Assembly: GCA_964429915.1 (NCBI GenBank)
Contig: CAYSDZ010000076.1
Location: forward strand, 1 to 6,731
Length of the DNA: 6,731 nucleotides
Direction: 5' to 3'
DNA from: Alteromonas_F sp964429915
GTDB taxonomy: Bacteria; Pseudomonadota; Gammaproteobacteria; Enterobacterales; Alteromonadaceae
Under the pieces are notes generated by a model. That model searched no databases and was not told where the DNA came from. It saw only the letters and a program-made list of their open reading frames with translations. Numbering within the stretch: the first letter of the stretch is position 1; every line of letters begins with the position of its first letter. Positions 3,493 to 6,731 of the stretch are shown piece by piece. Made by a program: the position numbers and the translations under genes.

Positions 3493-6357
3493 ATGTTCTC
3501 TTTCCAAACAGTAAACTGTTTGAAAAAATTAAAAACAATCCCTATTGGGCTATTGTTAGTTACTAGCTCATTAATGGGCTGTGTTCAAAAAAATGAGCCA
3601 AATAGCATAATAAATTCACCAACGAACTTATTAACTGAAGGTAAAAACAAACCACTAAATGTCCATAACCAAACAGCACGACTGTCATGGCATGCGAATA
3701 CTAAGCAACAAGCTTTTTATCAAATTCAGGTTGCTAGTAGCGCAGAAGCTTTAAGCCAAAACAATCCTGATTTATGGGATAGCGGTAAAGTTCAAGGTAA
3801 AAAATCACTCAATATTGCTTACCAAGGTAAACCTTTAACAAGTAACGATAGTGCTTTTTGGCGTGTACGTGTTTGGCAAGTTGATAACACTAAACCTAGT
3901 GCATGGAGTGCCGTCGCTTATTGGCAAATGGGCTTACTAAACAAAACCGATTGGCAAGCCAAGTGGCTTCAAGTTGCCACTCCAACAATTACGGAAATAA
4001 CCCCTGAAGTTAATCAATGGATAAGCTTAGTGGGCACGGTTGAAAAGGAAGAAGGCGGTTTTAAAACACCAGCAATTGCCCCCTTAAAAGTGATGCCAAC
4101 AGCCAGCTTATTTCGCCATGAGTTTGCTATTGATAAACAAATCACTTCAGCAAGATTACACAGCACAGCCGGTGGTTATTATGAGCTGTTTATCAATGGT
4201 AAAAAAGTGAAAGACCGTATCATGGACCCTGGGCAAACTGATTTTGATAAACGCATTTTATACAACACCGATGAAGTTTCAGCGTTACTAAAAAGTGGTA
4301 AAAATGCCATTGGGGTTCACTTAGGGAGCGGTTGGTATGATGAGAATATTGCCTTTAGTCGTTGGGAAAATCCTGATGCGAAAAAATCAAGCAAACCAAA
4401 ACGGTCGTATTCTTTTGGCCAACCAACCTTTATTGCTCAGCTAGAAATTAGTTATAGCGATGGCAGTAAGCAAATTATTGCATCTGATGAAAATTGGTTA
4501 AGCGCGCCATCACCAACCGTGAAAGAAGGTATATTTTCTGGTGAGCTTTATGATGCATCAAAACACATTCCTAACTGGCATAGCGTTACTAACGGGCATA
4601 ACACTGATAACCAGAAAAGCTTTGATGATTGGCAAGCGGCTAAAGTATTAGCAAATTGGCCTACCAAGCAATTAGTGCCACAATTGTTGCCACCAATTCG
4701 CCCAATAAAAGCGATGAAACCGGTAAAAATTATGCAACCAAAAGAAAAGGTTTGGGTATTTGATTTTGGCCAAAACTTTACCGGTATCCCCACCTTACAC
4801 TTAGATAAACTTAACCTAACAAAAGGCCAAGCGGTATTTTTAAAGTTTGCTGAGTGGCAAGATGAAAAAGGTAACATTAGCCAGTTAAGTGGCGGCGGCT
4901 GGGCAACACAGTTAAATGCCGTTGACGGCTATATTGCTTCAAACAACCAACAAGCATCTTGGACACCAAGTTTTACTTGGCATGGCTTTAGGTATGTCGA
5001 AATTACAGGTTTAACAGAGCAACCGCCGTTATCAGCGTTAAGTGCACAATTAGTTCGCAGCGATGTTGAACGTATTGGACAATTTAACAGTTCAGATGCT
5101 TTAGTGAATCGCATACATCACACCGCATTATGGAGTTACGAAAGTAACTTGATGAGTGTGCCATTAGATTGCCCTATTCGTGAAAAAGCGGGCTGGACAG
5201 GTGATGCCCATGCTGGGCTGATCACTGGTAATTACAATTTCAATATGAACAATTTTTGGCCAAAATATTTAGGCGATTTTCAAACAGCTGAAAACATTGC
5301 GCCAACTGTAGTACCGGGTAAACGTACCGGTGGTGGTAAAGTTGATTGGGCTGTAGCCGAAGTATTTATTGCTTGGGAGCATTATCGTCATCACGGCGAC
5401 ATACAACTGCTAGCAAACCAATATCAAAGTTTAGTGAAATACATGGATTTTGGTCAAAGCCAAATGTCGGACTTTTTAATCAAGAACGGCTTTGGTGATT
5501 GGTGTGATCCTGTCCCTTCACCTGGAACTCCACGAGTGGGCGGCCGTGGCGTACCACAATGGACAATACCTGCGATCACTAGTACCGCTTTATTTACGCA
5601 AGCGGCAAACTATATGAGTAAAATTTCACAAGTACTCGGTAATACAGCTGCACAAGCGCAATATCAAACCTTATATCAAAATTTAAGCCATGGCTTTCAC
5701 CAAGCATTTTATAACCCAGAAACCGGCCATTACGGCAGTCAAACAGCCGATAGTATGGCATTGCAATTTGGTATTACACCGGTTGAATTACGCCAAAGTG
5801 TTGCTGATGCATTAAATAAAGATGTTGTCGAAAAATGGCGAGGTCACTCTTCTGTAGGTGCCCTTGGCCAAAGCTATTTGTATTTATCATTAAGTGATTA
5901 TGGCTATACCGACACCGCATTTAATATTTTTAAAGCAAAAGGTTATCCGGGCTTTTCTTATTTATTTGATGAACTTAATGGCACAACCTTATGGGAGCGT
6001 AAAGGCGCATTTGATCCCAGCAAAGGCCGCGGCCCAGTTCGTTCTTTAAATCACCCATTTCATGGCGGTTATGACAGCTGGTTTTATCAAGGATTAGGCG
6101 GTATTCGCCCGATGGAAAACAGTGTCGGTTTTCAAGAGTTTATCTTAAAACCTGTATTTCCTCGTGATTTAGATCATGCTGATGTTAGCTTCACCACAGG
6201 CTATGGCGAGATAAAAAGTTCATGGCAGCGCGTAGGAAATCAAATAAAGTGGGATATAAGTATTCCGCAAAATACCCAAGCCTTGGTAACATTGCCAAAC
6301 AAAACACCAAGTTTACATCACGCTGGACAATATAGTTTTGTTATCACCGAGGATTAA
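3493..6357 (+). CDS. GH78-type alpha-L-rhamnosidase, lipoprotein
   Basis: This 954-residue inverting glycosidase would release terminal L-rhamnose from oligo- or polysaccharides. The N-terminus has a basic and hydrophobic segment ending in SLMGC, with C30 the lipidated Cys followed by Val, consistent with outer-membrane sorting. The domains in order are an Ig/fibronectin-like beta domain (about 45-150); the rhamnosidase N-terminal carbohydrate-binding-like domain (about 205-375, with YELFING at 230-236 and GSGWY at 278-282); a beta-sandwich (about 390-520, with VFDFGQNFTG at 422-431 and HGFRY at 497-501); the six-hairpin catalytic barrel (about 535-880); and a C-terminal beta domain (about 885-954). 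DCPIREKAGWTGD gives D559, E564 and D571, the same spacing as D567/E572/D579 of Bacillus RhaB, so E564 is the likely general acid. TTLWER gives E835 as the likely general base. SLNHPFHGG (851-859) is a family hallmark. All key residues are present, so it should be active. Neighbouring sulfatase suggests a sulfated rhamnan or ulvan substrate. The family is secure, the substrate is not. Confidence 0.95.
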   Translation: MFSFQTVNCLKKLKTIPIGLLLVTSSLMGCVQKNEPNSIINSPTNLLTEGKNKPLNVHNQTARLSWHANTKQQAFYQIQVASSAEALSQNNPDLWDSGKVQGKKSLNIAYQGKPLTSNDSAFWRVRVWQVDNTKPSAWSAVAYWQMGLLNKTDWQAKWLQVATPTITEITPEVNQWISLVGTVEKEEGGFKTPAIAPLKVMPTASLFRHEFAIDKQITSARLHSTAGGYYELFINGKKVKDRIMDPGQTDFDKRILYNTDEVSALLKSGKNAIGVHLGSGWYDENIAFSRWENPDAKKSSKPKRSYSFGQPTFIAQLEISYSDGSKQIIASDENWLSAPSPTVKEGIFSGELYDASKHIPNWHSVTNGHNTDNQKSFDDWQAAKVLANWPTKQLVPQLLPPIRPIKAMKPVKIMQPKEKVWVFDFGQNFTGIPTLHLDKLNLTKGQAVFLKFAEWQDEKGNISQLSGGGWATQLNAVDGYIASNNQQASWTPSFTWHGFRYVEITGLTEQPPLSALSAQLVRSDVERIGQFNSSDALVNRIHHTALWSYESNLMSVPLDCPIREKAGWTGDAHAGLITGNYNFNMNNFWPKYLGDFQTAENIAPTVVPGKRTGGGKVDWAVAEVFIAWEHYRHHGDIQLLANQYQSLVKYMDFGQSQMSDFLIKNGFGDWCDPVPSPGTPRVGGRGVPQWTIPAITSTALFTQAANYMSKISQVLGNTAAQAQYQTLYQNLSHGFHQAFYNPETGHYGSQTADSMALQFGITPVELRQSVADALNKDVVEKWRGHSSVGALGQSYLYLSLSDYGYTDTAFNIFKAKGYPGFSYLFDELNGTTLWERKGAFDPSKGRGPVRSLNHPFHGGYDSWFYQGLGGIRPMENSVGFQEFILKPVFPRDLDHADVSFTTGYGEIKSSWQRVGNQIKWDISIPQNTQALVTLPNKTPSLHHAGQYSFVITED

Positions 6358-6386
6358 CGCTAATGCGCGCGAATACGCGTTAACCC
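6351..6386 (+). terminator. Hairpin overlapping the rhamnosidase stop codon
   Basis: TTAACGC (6354-6360) pairs with GCGTTAA (6377-6383). GG (6351-6352) with CC (6385-6386) extends the stem past one mismatch. The loop contains GCGCGC. The TAA stop is inside the 5' arm. There is no U-run, so this is more likely a transcript-stabilising or attenuating hairpin than a standard terminator. Confidence 0.25.
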
Positions 6387-6731
6387 CTATTGGTAATCAC
6401 TAAATAAATGAATAGCTAAGCTAATACCGCTTTAACACAGTTAAGTTAAGCTATTCATATAATCATTCTCTGCTAAATATCCCTACTAAACATATCAGCT
6501 AAACACTTCGCAGTTATTCACTCAACAAACACATTTAGCTTATTAATAGGTTAAGGTTGAATGATAAATTAACTGATAAGTTAAAGGACATGTTGTAACC
6601 CTCCCTTAAAATCAAAATTTCTTTAATTGAGTATAAGACGAATTAACGCTATGTTCTACCCATTGTTACCGCTGTCTTTCAGTATGGTTTGATGTTTGCT
6701 AAAGGATGTTTTTGGTGATATTTGTGAAAAT
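6358..6731. other. Intergenic region after the operon
   Basis: I see no gene in this stretch. It contains the two hairpins listed and a small perfect dyad TTAACT-GATA-AGTTAA (6569-6584). At the very end AAAGGA (6701-6706) precedes a possible GTG (6715) by 8 nt, which might start a gene beyond the window, but only 17 nt are visible. Confidence 0.5.
6408..6458. terminator. Candidate bidirectional terminator hairpin
   Basis: ATGAATAGCT (6408-6417) and AGCTATTCAT (6449-6458) form a perfect 10-bp stem. After one A-A mismatch it continues with AGCT against AGTT, including a G-U pair. It begins 50 nt after the rhamnosidase stop. The plus-strand flank (ATAATCATTC) has no U-run. On the minus strand the stem is followed by TTATTTAG, so it could serve a convergent gene beyond the window equally well. 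Confidence 0.4.

Noticed and set aside
4548..4877. 109-codon minus-strand open frame
   Set aside because: It is antisense to the beta-sandwich part of the rhamnosidase, which is clearly coding on the plus strand. The Cys- and Phe-rich translation is typical of a shadow frame.
4929..5114. 61-codon minus-strand open frame
   Set aside because: It is antisense to the conserved rhamnosidase region around HGFRY and has no independent support.
6651..6692. Plus-strand ATG reading MFYPLLPLSFSMV and then a stop
   Set aside because: It is only 13 codons, lacks a ribosome binding site and has no conserved feature.
6715..6731. GTG after AAAGGA as the start of a gene leaving the window
   Set aside because: The spacing is plausible, but only five full codons are visible, too little to support a gene call.
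1..6731. CRISPR array, tRNA, rRNA or intact insertion sequence
   Set aside because: I found no regularly spaced identical repeats, no tRNA-like cloverleaf sequence and no transposase gene.

Overview
The window (about 6.7 kb, AT-rich) looks like the chromosome of a marine gammaproteobacterium of the Alteromonadales type (Colwellia, Thalassotalea or Paraglaciecola-like). This rests on the base composition, the lipoprotein style and the gene content; no taxonomic marker is present, so it is an inference.

Layout. Positions 1-468 hold no confident gene, only inverted repeats and a possible decayed coding fragment. Positions 469-1152 (minus strand) encode a 227-residue secreted protein of unknown function. 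Positions 1153-1948 are a long intergenic region between divergently oriented genes. It contains a possible decayed coding fragment on the minus strand, a REP-like hairpin, an operator-like dyad, a candidate promoter and, directly before the sulfatase, a small membrane-peptide reading frame broken by a single base. Positions 1949-3475 and 3493-6357 (plus strand) are two lipoprotein enzymes 17 bp apart: an S1-type (formylglycine) sulfatase and a GH78-type alpha-L-rhamnosidase. Positions 6358-6731 are non-coding, with two hairpins after the rhamnosidase.

How the genes work together. The sulfatase and rhamnosidase are almost certainly one transcription unit. Both carry lipoprotein signals, so both probably act at the outer membrane or in the periplasm. 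The pairing points to a sulfated, rhamnose-containing polysaccharide. Ulvan from green algae, which is rich in rhamnose-3-sulfate, is the leading candidate: the sulfatase would remove sulfate from rhamnose or its oligomers and the rhamnosidase would release L-rhamnose. The substrate is inferred from gene pairing, not read from the sequence. No transporter, lyase, sulfatase-maturing enzyme or regulator lies in the window, so this would be a fragment of a larger locus. The secreted minus-strand protein has no visible link to the pathway.

The most notable items are the interrupted small membrane-peptide frame abutting the sulfatase, an atypical active-site motif in the sulfatase (GKFG where GKWH is usual), and a diverged 44-bp direct repeat flanking the secreted-protein gene. 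No convincing new system is visible.
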